A stretch of DNA of 64,000 nt, from assembly GCA_029721435.1 (NCBI GenBank), contig CM056592.1, positions 34,359,611 to 34,423,610 on the forward strand. Direction: 5' to 3'. This DNA comes from Gymnothorax reevesii (Eukaryota; Chordata; Actinopteri; Anguilliformes; Muraenidae). A program made the translations under genes and the position numbers. Numbering within the stretch: the first letter of the stretch is position 1; every line of letters starts with the position of its first letter. This document shows positions 24,423-36,539 of the stretch, one piece after another. A model generated the notes under the pieces. That model was given only the letters and a program-made list of their open reading frames with translations, ran no database searches and was not told the origin of the DNA.

Positions 24423-24424
<2 letters not shown>

Positions 24425-24464
<40 letters not shown>
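24425..24464 (+). repeat. ATT microsatellite
   Basis: About 12 perfect ATT units in AT-rich intergenic sequence. Confidence 0.95.
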
Positions 24465-24465
<1 letters not shown>

Positions 24466-24949
24466 ATCAACATTCTTTAAAGTAGCTTGTCAGTTTCGTC
24501 AAAATACAGCAAATACATGCAGGCAGAAGGCTAGTCTCGTCACAACATTTGTGTGCTAGAGGCAAGCAGGAGAGCAGTTATTGACTGCAAGAAAAATTTG
24601 GCTTTTAAACTTAATTGCCATGAAATACGGATTGAAATTTTTTATGATAAAAATATGTTGTGGATTTTGGAAATGATGATCTCTATCTTTTTTCAATAAA
24701 TTTTTCTTTTTATATTTGGACTTTGCAGCCACTCTGGAGTATTTGGAAATGTTTGGATCACAAGATCTGGAAACAATACAAAGCAGCCACCACTGGAATC
24801 TAATTCTATAAAAAGTATATTACTAATATTATGAGTATAACCTTTGTCTGCAACTATGCAGAAACAATCTGTTTAAACAGAGATACCAAGTTTAAAGAGA
24901 ATGAACACGTGCAACAAAAATCGCAGAAGCAGTCCAATGTTTATTTAAG

Positions 24950-25079
24950 CAATACATCACGACAGGCCGTGGTATATGCTCATTATACCACAGCTAAGGG
25001 GAGTTCTTCTGCCCGACGTGCAGCGGAGGGACGAAATCATATAATTAGCATTTATCACGAACTGGAGTGATGTATTGCC
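24950..25079 (+). repeat. short inverted-repeat element with internal hairpin
   Basis: GCAATACATCAC at 24950-24961 and GTGATGTATTGC at 25067-25078 are perfect 12-bp inverted ends. Inside, GTGGTATATGCTCATTATAC then CAC forms a hairpin. A degenerate relative of the same hairpin (GGTATGCGCTCATTATATC) lies at 25690-25710, on the far side of the Crypton-like fragment, so both may be ends of one element. Confidence 0.65.
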
Positions 25080-25099
25080 TTTATAAAATGATTACCAAT

Positions 25100-25416
25100 A
25101 ATGGCAATATGAAAAAGGAATACACAAATTTCACGTAGTTTTTATTTGAACTGAAGAGGCTGCGTGGGGAGTCATTGATGTATCTGTTGAGTCCAGCGCG
25201 GATTCCGATGTAGCTGCTCAGTCCGTATAGTTCATGTTTACAGTTTCTGACAGTGCCATAAAATTCTCTTAAAATGTTATAGAATTGTTGTTTAGACACT
25301 GTCTGAAAGTCCCCCAGCCACACCTTAATCTTGACACCATTCTTCGAAGCACTTCCCTGCACACTTGGACTGTTTAACCGCATTGGCCACGCTTCTCTCC
25401 TTCTCCAGTTGGCCAA
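25100..25416 (-). pseudogene. Crypton-like tyrosine recombinase N-terminal fragment
   Basis: The complement is open for 111 codons and reads WLGDFQTVSKQQFYNILREF, then YGTVRNCKHELYGLSS and YIGIRAGLNRYINDSP. This matches the SAM-like DNA-binding region found at the start of vertebrate Crypton-derived recombinases (the KIAA1958/QRICH1-type domain), where a reading of the form LREFY..VR....Y..SSY.GIRAGLNRY is characteristic. Upstream coding on the complement is broken, and no recombinase catalytic core (R..HR..Y) is seen, so this is a fragment. It is bracketed by the repeat ends at 24950-25079 and about 25660-25740. Confidence 0.6.
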
Positions 25417-26772
25417 CCTCTCTGAACGTCAGCTCTGCATGTCATCTTTTGCTCGGCTTTTTTTTCTGAGACAGGCACTCCTCACTCCACTCATCCATCG
25501 TTACCCCTCCCAGGAGATCCAAGTTAACCGTGAACATGTTTAAAAATGTTAACTGTTAAAGCCGTCAAAAATAAACTTATAAAATGGCTACTTTTTGTTT
25601 TGTACTGTATCAGTTAGTTGTTGTCATAGAAACATGGTTGCTTCCCTGACACGGAGTGATATGCTGTGATTATTAGAACAGTAGCTATGGTATGCGCTCA
25701 TTATATCAGTTAACAGCTAATCAGATTGCCGGATTTCATCTTTCCGTTTTAGCTTCAATTTGGTATTATTTGGTACAGCCCTAATTTCAGAACAGACTTG
25801 TAGAACAATGTGAACAACAGCCTAATGCTGCCCACATTGATTCCAACTTTGTAGACAGCAGCTCATTAAACAAGAGTAGGTGCAACCTAGTATATGGCTG
25901 GGCCGCCGAGTGCTGTATGAGAATGTGGGCCCAAGAAAAGGGTGCTAAATGAGGCAAAGCTCATTCAGTTATATGAAGTGCAAGTTTAGTAATGAGCTAG
26001 AGTTGATAAAATATTTACAAACTGGGTGAGAAGAGTGGGAGAGTGAGAGTGTGAAAGTGTGTTTACATAAAGCTTTATTCAATATTGATGGTTGAAAATG
26101 GTTAACTATGTGACAAATGCAATTAATTTTAATGAATTGATTACCTATTGAAAGCTCTCGAAAAGGCCTTGTAGTTAACACCAAGATCAAATTGGCCGAG
26201 AAATATGGAAGTTTTGAAATTTTATAGTGCCCCCAAATAGCGAATTGTTTGGTATTTATTTCAGTCGCTGCAGATGAAAAAAAGTGTGTTGCGAAGTGAG
26301 CAATTTAGGTCAATTTTACCTCAAATATGGTAGACAGTCAAAAAAATGATTTAAGCAATGTTTTTAAAAAATGAAGTAAAATAAAAGAATTCAGGAAAGA
26401 AAGCATAAAAGTTTTTCACACGTGACAGTTACATTCTGACCAAGAATTGCTCTTTGTCACATAGCTAACATGATAACAAAGGTGTATAAAGAATTCGGGA
26501 AAAAAGTTACGAAGTTACGAAAAAAGTACCATTACTGAAGCTTACTTTGGTAAAAGTTGAAGTCACCTATAAGAAAATGATTTGAGCAAAAGTCTTAAAG
26601 TTGCTCACATTAAATGTACATAAGAACCTTGTGAAAAAATATAATTAAGTATCAAAAGTGCATGTACAAAGTATTTTTCATAGCACGCATAGAAAGAAGC
26701 AAAGCAACCGCGCATTGTTCTCTCCTTGTGCTCTTTAATTAATTTTCAGGTATCTCATTTTTTTATTATACG

Positions 26773-27170
26773 CCCGTCTTAAGACGGGACGTATTATGTC
26801 ATCACCCCCGTTCGTCCGTCTGTCCGTCCGTCCGTCCGTCTGTCTGTTGTCTGTTAGCAATTTCTTGTCCGGGGCATAACTCCTGAGCCGCTGAACCACA
26901 TTCGTGATACTTCACATACACGTGCACCATCACTTGGCGCTGTGTCGCGCACCATGATTTCGTTCACCCGGTCAAGGTCAAGGTCACTGGCAAAGGTCAA
27001 AGGTCACATGGGGCCCAGATGGGGCTTGTCCGTAGCCTAACTCCTCAACCGCTTCAGATACATCCATGATATTTCACACACACGTGTACCATCACTGAGC
27101 GGAGTGTCGCGTACCATGTTCACGGCCCTCCCTCCAAGGTCACGGACAAAGGTCAAAGCTCACATGGGGC
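26773..27170 (+). repeat. CGTCC-rich dispersed element with palindromic head
   Basis: It begins with the perfect palindrome CCCGTCTTAAGACGGG, then GACGTATTATGTCATCACC and a run of GTCCGTCTGTCCGTCC units to about 26850. The body has two related halves, each with an AACTCCT-AACCGCT-type phrase, TTCACATACACGTG-like words and GGTCACATGGGG. Repeats with this head are widespread in aquatic animals. It has no protein coding. Confidence 0.6.
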
Positions 27171-27224
27171 TGTTGTCTGTTGGATATTGGTATCATGTTG
27201 TCTGTCCACTTCCTGATCCATGTT

Positions 27225-27300
27225 CATGACGGGCGTCACAAGGGGACCTTCACCATATTAGGCGGGTGGTTTTAATCTTGTGGCTGATTGGTGTACGTTA
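27225..27300 (+). repeat. fragment of dispersed DNA-transposon-type repeat
   Basis: The phrase CTTCACCATATTAGGCGGGT followed by GGTTTTAATCTTGTGGCTG matches the end of a repeat common in teleosts. Only the terminal piece is present. Confidence 0.5.
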
Positions 27301-28052
27301 CTGAGCCAGAGTAAACAGTAAATGGATCACAGCATAAATTAAAGATTTCATTTCCGCATAACAGAATTGTGTATTTTAGAGTGACTGTCCCATTATAATG
27401 ATGCAGTTACAGCTCAAACCGTCCAGAAAACCAAAGCACATCTTCTGGACCTTAGCTGTGCCAAGACTGATGCTAATAAACTGAAACAGCAAAGCTGAGG
27501 AGGGTTTAGTAGGGGCTATTTGGGTGAAATCTCCAAATTGGCCATTTGGGTTCATTTGGAGTACCAATTGTACCATTTGAAATTTCTAGACACCAAACTG
27601 TAAAATGCAAGTAATATCACTTGTCATTCTTGGTATTCATTCCATCTGCATACAACTGTTTTGGCTTTATTCCTGAATAATCCACCAGACCTCTATGCAT
27701 TTTCCCTTTCAAATTAAACCATATTTGGGAAATATGAGTTTCAACAGGAGCAAAGTTATTTACAAGGAAACATGCAATAAATCCAAACTGTGAAAACACA
27801 GGCAAAAACTACAATCACTTGTTAATTACGTAACACGCTGGCAAGAACTTTGAACAATTATGTTTACATTGTTGTGCCACTACATAAAGTTGTTCTTGTG
27901 CCATCCCACTGTTTTTTGGCAATTAAATGGAAAATTGTGCACTGTGCACCGGTGTGTGATAGCTGCTGAGCATTAGTCAGGCGCTGTGCGATATTCAGGG
28001 AGATATGGTGGGTGTCAGTTGATCACTAGATTAGGGTAACGTTGCTAGTTAA

Positions 28053-28279
28053 AGGGCATCTAAAGTCGATTCCCATTGTTTTTGTTTATCGGCCAATCAG
28101 CGAGCCGCACCTGCGCAAACGAACCGAAATAGAAGGATTCTTTAGGCAGGAACACGAAACATTGATTTATTTGAGTGAAATTGATCATGTGACAATGCAA
28201 GATGTCAAAAAAAGCCAGTGGTTTGTTTGTAAACATTGGACGTGCAACGTCCTGTCTGAGAATCGACTTTAGATGCCCT
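28053..28279 (+). mobile_element. TTAA-target MITE with perfect inverted ends
   Basis: AGGGCATCTAAAGTCGATT at the left is exactly complementary to AATCGACTTTAGATGCCCT at the right, and both ends are bordered by TTAA (28049-28052, 28280-28283). The 227-bp body is open on the + strand across its length (28042-28272) but matches no protein I know. The perfect ends suggest a recent insertion. Confidence 0.85.
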
Positions 28280-28639
28280 TTAACTGAGGACTCCTGCTGC
28301 AGTCAAGGGAGGTAGTGCGGTCCTCAATCAGTCCTAAAGTAATACAATGCTTACATGTTAAGGGCAAAATCGCCTGCCAATAAAATGAGAGCAAATAGTT
28401 TTTTTCCTTTCTTTCTTTCATTCTATATTGATAGATAATCAATACTGTTTTAGTCAAAACTAAAATCAAATTTTTGCTTGTTTGTCTTGAAGCAGGTGTA
28501 CATAATTATTTTTGCCATTTAGCTCTGTTCACTCTCATTGATGGAGGACTATCTCACCATTGCTTTCTTGGTGAGGTGCAGCCAACCTCGGTATAATGGC
28601 ATTAATGAGGAGCTGAAAGGTTCTCATGCTGCATTTTAT

Positions 28640-29050
28640 TTGAGCTGGGAAGTTAGAATTTTCAACTTCCCAGGTGGAAATTTCACCTGGAACGCTCCTT
28701 AAAGTTGGATTTCCCACTCTGAAAATTGTAGGAACCTCATACAGCTCTGAGTTTCCAGTTCAAGATGGCTGCTCCCAGTATCAACTAAGTCAAAACTGCA
28801 GCAATACACTGTAGTAGTAATAATGTAATGATATACTGTTTATCAACACTTCTGTCTCATTGTGTCTCATACCGGTGGAGTGCTGTGAACATGTTGTGAC
28901 GGTGTTTGTTTGTGTAAAATACCACAAAATGCGCCATTGTCAACTGGCATTGCTAGAAACGGCTATGCTGGCCCGCAGTCACACCCACAACTTGGGTGTG
29001 ATGTCATTCCCAGCTCCGACTTTCTAATGTAAATGGAACGCAACCTTAGA
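28640..29050 (+). repeat. dispersed repeat of the GCTGGGAAGT type
   Basis: It starts near GAGCTGGGAAGTTAGAATTT, continues with CCAGGTGGAAATTTCACCTG and CGGTGGAGTGCTGTGAA, and closes with TTCCCAGCTCCGACTTTCTA and TAAATGGAACGC, so the ends are weakly inverted. This phrase order is recognised from teleost genomes. It is non-coding. Confidence 0.45.
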
Positions 29051-30091
29051 CGACAGGACTTTTTTTTTTTCATTTCGGACGTAGCCATTTGTGTGTGTGG
29101 GGAACATCCTTTTCTGCTCCGGATTAAAATCCTCCACCCAGAACAGTAAATACTAAGGGACGCGAATCATTTTGAAGTAAACCAGAGACTTTGGAGCAAG
29201 CAGCACTGATACGCCCTCAAACACAACTTTCATTGCAAAAGACCCAACTAAGGTAGCAAAGACATAATTTATGGTTATGGCGACATCAAATGACATTTAC
29301 TTTTGTTCTTTTTTGGGTGCTAATTTAGTGAGTTTTAGTTCTTGAGCGATATGACTCATACAGTTGGAATATGGCGAGATTCTGCTTTTATGTGGTAGCA
29401 TAAAAGCTACATTTCTGTGGTAGCATGAAATAACAGATTTGCTAGCGCCACAAATGTGAGGCACTCACATTTTGCTTGGAGTTGTAAATTGTGTTTTGTT
29501 TGGGTAAAAATGGGTATAATGAACTTTTCTTCCCTTTCTATTGGGTATGCTATAAGACTATGTTGCTACATGGCAAGCATGCCCTTGTATAGTGTTTTTT
29601 GCGAGATGCACCACTGCCCCCGTTACTGAGGTACTCGGGTTCGAGAGGTTTGGTTTGTTTTTTTCCCCCAAAATAATCTTGGACTTTTTTCTACATCCCC
29701 CTAATTTATGAAAACTCAGCAACTGTAATCCTTTAGTTTTTCAGTTTAGGTGGAATTTGTTTTAATCAAGCACTTCAGAATGCTAGATTCTGCCACACAG
29801 ACTAATATGAATGCCTAAGAAAATTTTATTCACAACTGGTCAAGCACAGGGAGAAAGCCTGGGGCGAAGAGGATGTGAATTTATGTTCGAGTCCATTGAT
29901 GGTATTAATGCGGCAGTTATATTCAGTGAGTTTATGACACTGCGTTGTCTGGATGAAAGCTGCGGTCGAACACACATAAGTATTTTGGGTTTGGCTCTGA
30001 AATGAAGGGATGCCTTATTGAAGTGTATGTTTAATTTACGCTGTCAGTCACCGAACCGCTTCTATCTAGTGAGAGACATTACAGGGTTTGC

Positions 30092-30389
30092 TCATTATAC
30101 CCCCGCTCTCCAAAGAGGAAAGGTGGCATTATGTCGACACCATGTCCGTCCATCGTCTGTCATCTGTTCGTCCGTCGTCCGTTAACTTTTCGTTTCCATG
30201 GGATAACTATAGAATCCCTCGTCGGATTGATGCCATTTCTTAATGGCGTTTTGGGAGTGGCTAGAAGAAGTTTCCTTTTGAAAACCAGCGTTGTGCGATA
30301 TGTAATATGGCCGCCACAGCAGCCATCTCAATATGCCCTTGATCAACATACAGGCGGGGGCATATGTCACGCTCTGCATTGCTCTTGTT
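30092..30389 (+). repeat. dispersed element, copy A of inverted pair
   Basis: CCCCGCTCTCCAAAGAGGAA, then GGCATTATGTCGACACCATG, a GTCCGTC run, TAATATGGCCGCCACAGCAG and CATACAGGCGGGGGCATATG. The same series appears in reverse complement at 36942-37220 with roughly 90 percent identity by eye. The open frames seen in both are shared because the sequence is shared. I see no known protein. Confidence 0.8.
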
Positions 30390-30863
30390 TTAACTATGTT
30401 CAGAACAAAACAAAATTGGAGGAAATGCAAACATGTGGTTCCTCTGGTAGCAACCAATGAGCACCCAGACAATCAGTGGGAGGCACTTGCGCAGCATATA
30501 ATGCCCACCCAAAACTTTCTTTGAAACTTTTTTGTTATAATGTTAATTTTGTCAGATTTTGGTTATTCAATGGCAATGTGTTGAACTGGCACAATAATGC
30601 TATTTAAGACATAAAACATTCTCAGTTTTATCTTTGTTGACACTATTATTGTCACTACCATTGCTAAGCAAGAAGAAGGTCATTGAGAATCTCAATGTTG
30701 GGCGAGTATCACTGGCGAGCTTTGCCTTCTCCAAGAGAGAGCACTCCATGGCAAATCCCGCTCAAATCCCTGTTCCTTACAAAGTACTCAAATGGCTGAA
30801 ATAGAGTCAAAATGAATGGACAGGGTGAGTGATTTTCAGTTTGTTTGCCAGAGATCCTCTAAT

Positions 30864-31030
30864 CTGGTCTTCAAATCCAAATTCAGTCCAGGTTTTCTTT
30901 TATCCCAGGTAAGTAAATGAACACTTAGCTCCCCGGATTGGCCAGACTGTTCTTATACCTGACTCCCAGGTAAAGGAAGGCTGGAAAACCAGCAGTGCTC
31001 GGACCTCGAGGGCCGTGATTTGAAGACCAG
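30864..31030 (+). mobile_element. foldback MITE
   Basis: CTGGTCTTCAAATC (30864-30877) and GATTTGAAGACCAG (31017-31030) are perfect 14-bp inverted ends. The interior has matching words, CCCAGGTAAGTAAATGA and CCCAGGTAAAGGAAG, and GGACCTCGAGGGCC. This type is familiar from teleosts. No coding. Confidence 0.7.
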
Positions 31031-32489
31031 GGAAATAGACCTTTTACGGTTACGCTGATCCACTCTTCTGTTTGTTTTTTTTTCTGTCATTTATTGCTTT
31101 CAGAATTTCACAGTGATGGAAGTTGATGCTTTCAATTTCATTCTTCAGACTCTGCATTACACCCTCAGGCTTGGATCAAAACATCAGGTTACCATAGCAA
31201 CATTTGAAAGGTGTCTGACATCAAGTAAACTACACGAAAGGCAACTCAGTGGCAGTCCAGTGAAGTCTGAATGGGAGTTTTCAATGCTGAAGTCATGTAC
31301 AGAATATGTGTTCACTGCCGGCGATGCTGGTACATCCTAGTTCAGGTAAACTGGTGCATTTACCATTTCTTTAGCACTACATTGTTTTGCAACAAGTCCC
31401 AAACTTTATGGAAAGGCTTTTTTTCGTTTTAGGATAGCCTCCAGTCAGAAGCTACAGTGGTCTTCCATAATCAGCCAGGTTATTTGTTTTTGCTGAGCTT
31501 ATTACAGCATTCCTTTTTCCAATGTTCCAAAAAATCTGCTTTAGAGATCCCCGAGGTTTTGGTTTTGCCTCTGATCGATTTATTTTGATTTTCCCATCCC
31601 ACGGTGGACTGCTTCTCTGCCATCAATATTTCCATCCACATTTTTGAGTCAAAAGAAACACACTTCAAATGCTAATGCCACACCTTCTAATAAATTCTAC
31701 ATATTTCGTTTTTCTTTCTCGTGCATTAGCAAATGATGCAAGGGCACGAGCGGTCAACAAACAGCTGTGCAGCTCGTCAGCCGATTTACTTTTGGCCTCA
31801 CAAAATGGCGGACTGCGCAAAAGAGGCTGTACTTTCTGTTCAGGTCGCCTGACATGGATGAGATACTCATGGATCAAAGCGGTCACTGTTTAGCTTGTTT
31901 GACATTGTTCCGTTTCAGATCTAATGGTGCCAGTGAACAGAGTCTAAACAACAAAGAAATGTCACCCACATCCTGGCCGCACAGAGTAAGATATTAGTGC
32001 AAAGTGGGTAGAGAGAGATGTAACTAGACAGGGGCTGAGGAAATAATTCTGGTGGAGGCGGACCGAGTTCCAGGGGCACCCAGTGATAATGCAGTAATGG
32101 TAAAGATGAACATGAACTACCAACCGACACGCCGAGAATATAATTCCTCCCACAGCTCATTTGATTACACTGAGAAAAACCGGGATGAAAAGCAAAACAA
32201 CCCTTCAGCATTCTCAGACAGAAATAGTTTTCAAAAACCACAACAATTTCCATAGATTTATGTGCTCCATTTTTTCCGACCTCATGTTCAGACCGCATGG
32301 TATAGATGGGTGGTGTCAGTATGTCATGGGTGCTGTGAAGACAATTCTCCAACAGGAAAGTTGTTTTTGCTCCCCTTCTGAAAAATCGATATACAATCAG
32401 CTACCGTTCAAAGGCAAGGATATTTGCTCCAAAAATATGCTGGTTTTGCGTCAAATTAATGATGGTATTGATCTTAACTACCACCCCTT

Positions 32490-32790
32490 AATGACTGGCT
32501 AAACACCTTTGAAGAATCAACGATGCACCTCCATATTTGACAGCAGGTATTTGGTGCTACAAATTGAGCTCATTCCGTTTTGCCGCCAATAATACCGTCG
32601 GTGTGCAAGGCTAACAATTCCAATTTTGGTCACATCTGACAATAGCCATCTCTGCCAGGCATAATCCCAATGGCATTTGGCGAGTAACAATGGTTTTGCC
32701 TCACTTGCTCAGTAAGGCTTTCATTTTGTAACACTTACAAAGTGTCTATAAGTGTGGAGGTGGCATGTTAGGTTTTTTTTCGACAAACTT
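32490..32790 (-). pseudogene. Tc1/mariner-like transposase fragment (decayed)
   Basis: On the complement, 32547-32512 reads PAVKYGGASLIL, equivalent to the ..VKHGGGS.M.WG.F block of Tc1 transposases. Upstream codons give SDVTKIGIV, equivalent to the D.TKI...G block. Frameshifts and stops are frequent. Flanks (31.0-32.48 kb and 32.8-33.8 kb) contain no recognised gene. Confidence 0.5.
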
Positions 32791-35700
32791 TTTGACCTCG
32801 AGATGTGACCAGTTTCTGCAAACTATGGGCCATGAACCCAGCGCTCATTATCACCTCTGTCACCACGGTCCTCGCCATCTGTGAGGACAAACTGCCCATG
32901 AGTCATCTCTCCTGCAAGTTTGCAACTATTCTGTTTATTATGGAGGTTTTTATTTGATTATAGCACCAAGCAGCATGATTCGCCTTACTGCATCCATCAC
33001 CAATTTTATGAAGCTCAGTCGTCGCAGTTCTTTTACGCCATTATAACGGATGACTTTAGGATTCTTAATGAATTTTACTGCCCTCTTCTATTTGAGTGAT
33101 GGAGGAGATGCATTGATGCAGTACTATTTATTTAGATTTGGAATAAGTAAAATTTTTTCACATAACATCTTTCATTTTTCTTAGAAATGGTAAAGAATCA
33201 AAGTTTTAAGTGAGTTAATTTGACACTTATGTTTTTCTGACAGAGATATCTTTCCTTAACATAAAAAATCTGCCAGAGGGGAAGGGTTTGTTAAATTAAA
33301 AGGGTGTATTTTCTGCGTATGTTTTGAACATTTGGATTTTTTACTGAGAGGTTTATTATACGCAATGTATTTAACATCTTCAAGACGCCATTAGTTGTGC
33401 GCCCAACTGTATACGCACAATGAGTAATATGTATTCACGTATTTCATGCTTAATTTGATTGTGTTCTGTGACCAAAAGCATTGCGCCTCATTTTCTGCAA
33501 AAATATACACAGTACCTAATTAATACATTTTATTTAGCTGAAGGATTCGTAAAAGTCATCTGAAAAGATTTCTCAGTTCAGCCATAGCAGTGTTCAGACA
33601 GCCTGCACGTTACAGTCCAAGTCCCACAGAACCATCGTGGTCATCGTGTCCCGTAGCCTGTGCAGCTAGCAGAAGGATAAATCACTAGCCACAGCCTTTT
33701 TTCACCCCCAAACTGTGTCACATGCCCCTCTCAGTTACAGTTAATTGCCTCTAGATTAGTATAAAATACAGCTTCTGTTGCAGCTTGTTGCCCGGCATGA
33801 TGTCAAGATGTCAGGGGAGTCTAGCTGTTATTTATGTTTGAAGTTATTTTTAGTACAATACCGAGCGTTGTTTCACTCCTAAATTTGGATATGTCAGTCT
33901 TATTACTCATATTTCTGTTGGCACTAGCACATGTTAAAGGCTGTCAAAGTCCAGGATTCCCGAAGTACATACGCACTTCAGGTGCTAATGAAGGCGCTTT
34001 CTTTCAGACTACACTTTGGTGCAAAGCAGTGTTTTTCAAATTGCTTCTCCATATAAGTCATAAAATCATTGCCTTTCCAGTGCAGCGTATACAAAGAACA
34101 TATAAAGGCATGAATTCTGAACTAAATCCATGTAGTGAGTGCAGGTATTTCAGTACTCGAGGTGCAAATGGCCATGTCTCGAGACCACACAAAATACCAC
34201 CCAGTAACAGTCTCTTTTCATTAGTCATAGCAGTGCTCCACTGGGGGTTTATGCGACTGTGTAAAAAGGGAGAAGCTGTGCGGCCGCGAGCGTCCTCAAT
34301 GATAGCAACAGGAAAGGTTATTCATACCAGCCGTAATCATAATTATTGCTGGCACGGTGTGGTTTCAGAGCTTCGGGAGGGCAGGCTCTCACAAACACGC
34401 TCCCTGTGCTTACACGGCCAGCGGCTCGGCGTGCTGCAGCGCGACTACGGAATTCTGCTCGATCTGTCTCCGCCGCAGTTTTTCGCCTCTATTGCTCTAC
34501 TGTATATTTATTGACTGGAAAATGTAAAGATATGCAGAGGTATAATGTGACATACTTTACGGATGTCCCCTGTGCCAAACATTTTCAGAAGAATCTTAAA
34601 ATTATATGAAGTTGTAAGTTTATTTTTATTGAGCATTTGTCAGTATTTGCAAGTGTTGGATGACGTGATTACAGCACTGATAACGGAGGGACCCATTACT
34701 GTGTCTCTTCATCCTGGCTTTGGGTCCTTGGGCTTTTGCTCATGACTGTCCGCCTTGACTGTCGCATATTCAGAGAATAATTGAGCTCATGCACCTTATC
34801 ATTCGCAGTAATACAGTTCCCTTCCCGGCCTGTGGCACTGTGTCGATACCCCTGAGGGCATTTGTTTTGAGAGTAACTTCTGATTAGCGCGTCTGCTGCA
34901 GTAATGTACGTATGCTTCCGTAAGCTTATGTCGCTCTCGGAAAGAGAAGCTTCTGCCTCAGCAGGAAATATTGGCAAACCAAACTGCAATGAACAAAACG
35001 TTACAGCACTCTACGCTGAGTTGTTCACAGTCCAATGTCAAATCAGTACACATTGATGCATGCTCAGTTTTGAGATCATTCAGATTTCAAAAATATTTTG
35101 CTAAGTTTGCCCACTGCTTGCTTGGCATTAATTTCTCTGTCTAGCTACCCGGGATATTGTAGTATCCATTAAGTTTTTATAGAAAAATACTAGAAAATCA
35201 CATGGAAGTTATGAAAAAAAAAGTTAATGCAACCCATATTTTTGTCTAATTTAATGCTGCTAAATTATGATCGCTCCCCAGTATGTTTTCCTGCATAAGC
35301 AGAGCATGAAGCAGTGCAAAAAGGATTTTAAACCATGAGTGAAAGCATGGATGAGTTAATGTTTGGGGGAGCCTCTGCTCGAAGGATCCAAATACAGATC
35401 TCATTTGTGCCATTGCTATATCTGTTCAAGCAAGGCGGGGCTAAAATGGTGAGCCTAGTTGGGCTGAATGGCCTATTCTCGCCACGCATGTTCTGTTGTG
35501 TTATGAATGGTCATGAGCTTCGAATCAAAACTTTATATAAAGACGAGACTGTCAGCTTTTCGTTGCCTGTCCTTGGAAAAACAAGTAGAGTCCAAACTGT
35601 TCACTGTAAAAAAAAAAAAAAGAAAGTAAAAGTTATTTGCGCAGTCATTAAACATTGTAGGTTGAGTGTCTGCATGTTAGCATCTCTGTCTGTCCGTGTT

Positions 35701-35840
35701 TGTTTGAGCTTGTATTCGTCCTTGTATTTGCGTGAGTCTATGTGTGTAAGTCTGTGTACTTACTGCTTGAGGATTGGACAGCCTCTCCCCCAGCCGATCT
35801 GCTGTGAGGTTTTCGCAATCAAATCGAGCGTCTAAATTGC
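32791..35840. other. ankfn1-noggin intergenic, middle part
   Basis: No gene recognised. 33834-34514 is open for 226 codons without a splice or similarity argument. 34240-34500 is locally GC-rich. 35380-35515 contains the phrase GGGCTGAATGGCCTATTCTC, known from dispersed fish repeats. Confidence 0.45.
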
Positions 35841-35844
35841 TCTC

Positions 35845-36190
35845 CTGTTAGATCATCAAAGGCCTTTGTGGGGAATGAAAGCGAACGCGCGGCCGACAGC
35901 TTTATCTAGCCAGGTTGCGGAAAAAAATTCAAGGATATGATGCCCGTCGACCTGGGAGGCCTCTTTGATTCATCATTAAGATTAAAACGCCTTTGTATTT
36001 TATCATCGGAGCGCGGTGTTGACCACCTCAGCCGAAGAGTAGCCATTGCGGCAGCGTCTTGAAAACAAGCCGAATATCACTCCACTCTGCCAAAGCCATT
36101 TTATGGCTCGATTTACCCTGAGAAGGTGACCTGACAATGGCTCAAATCCCATAGCCGACACCAATTAGATCAAAGCAAAGATGATGTTAA
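35845..36190. promoter_or_regulatory. candidate enhancer with clustered TCF/LEF-type motifs
   Basis: ATCAAAGG at 35855-35862 adjoins CCTTTG at 35863-35868, CTTTGAT lies at 35963-35969, CTTTGTA at 35991-35997 and AGATCAAAG at 36167-36175. The stretch is balanced in base composition, free of recognisable repeats and stands out from the repeat-rich neighbourhood. Function is inferred from motifs only. Confidence 0.3.
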
Positions 36191-36539
36191 TCAGATATGC
36201 GAAACTGTGTATATTGTGAAGTGTCATCAGTGAACCTTAGTATGGAAAGTCTGCAAAGAAATTGCACTGCACCCTTTCAAACTCACTGGGAAACACCCCC
36301 TTCCTTTTCTAATTGTGTTAATGTAACAGTGGATTCCGAGGTGAAGTGCTACTACAGCAGTTGTCTTAAATGTTACACTGGCCTCCTAAATTTACATGAT
36401 CAGATTGCATTCTTGTTAAAAGCTCATGTTTTGAACAGGTGTGGCTGCCCGCAGTCACGCAGAAACACATGCATGCTCGCGCACACACACGGCTACCCTT
36501 TCGGAGGTGTCCTTATTAGCACATTGCATTGACTTCTGT

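Larger units (their letters stand above)
20240..24948. other. ankfn1-noggin intergenic, first part
   Basis: AT-rich with no gene recognised. 21040-21320 is a less AT-biased stretch with homeobox-type TAAT cores and TTTGCATGATAATTAG that could be regulatory. 22739-23010 is a dispersed repeat, and 24425-24464 is an ATT microsatellite. Confidence 0.5.

Noticed and set aside
31921..32352. 143-codon complement frame
   Set aside because: No similarity recognised, and adjacent to a decayed Tc1 fragment. Treated as chance.
33834..34514. 226-codon open frame, the longest between the two genes
   Set aside because: No recognisable domain, mixed composition, and no initiation, splice or codon-use support. 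A frame of this length can occur by chance in 27 kb of two-strand sequence. Transcript data would be needed to revive it.
35335..35835. 166-codon + strand frame
   Set aside because: Runs through a dispersed-repeat phrase and an A tract, with no protein features.
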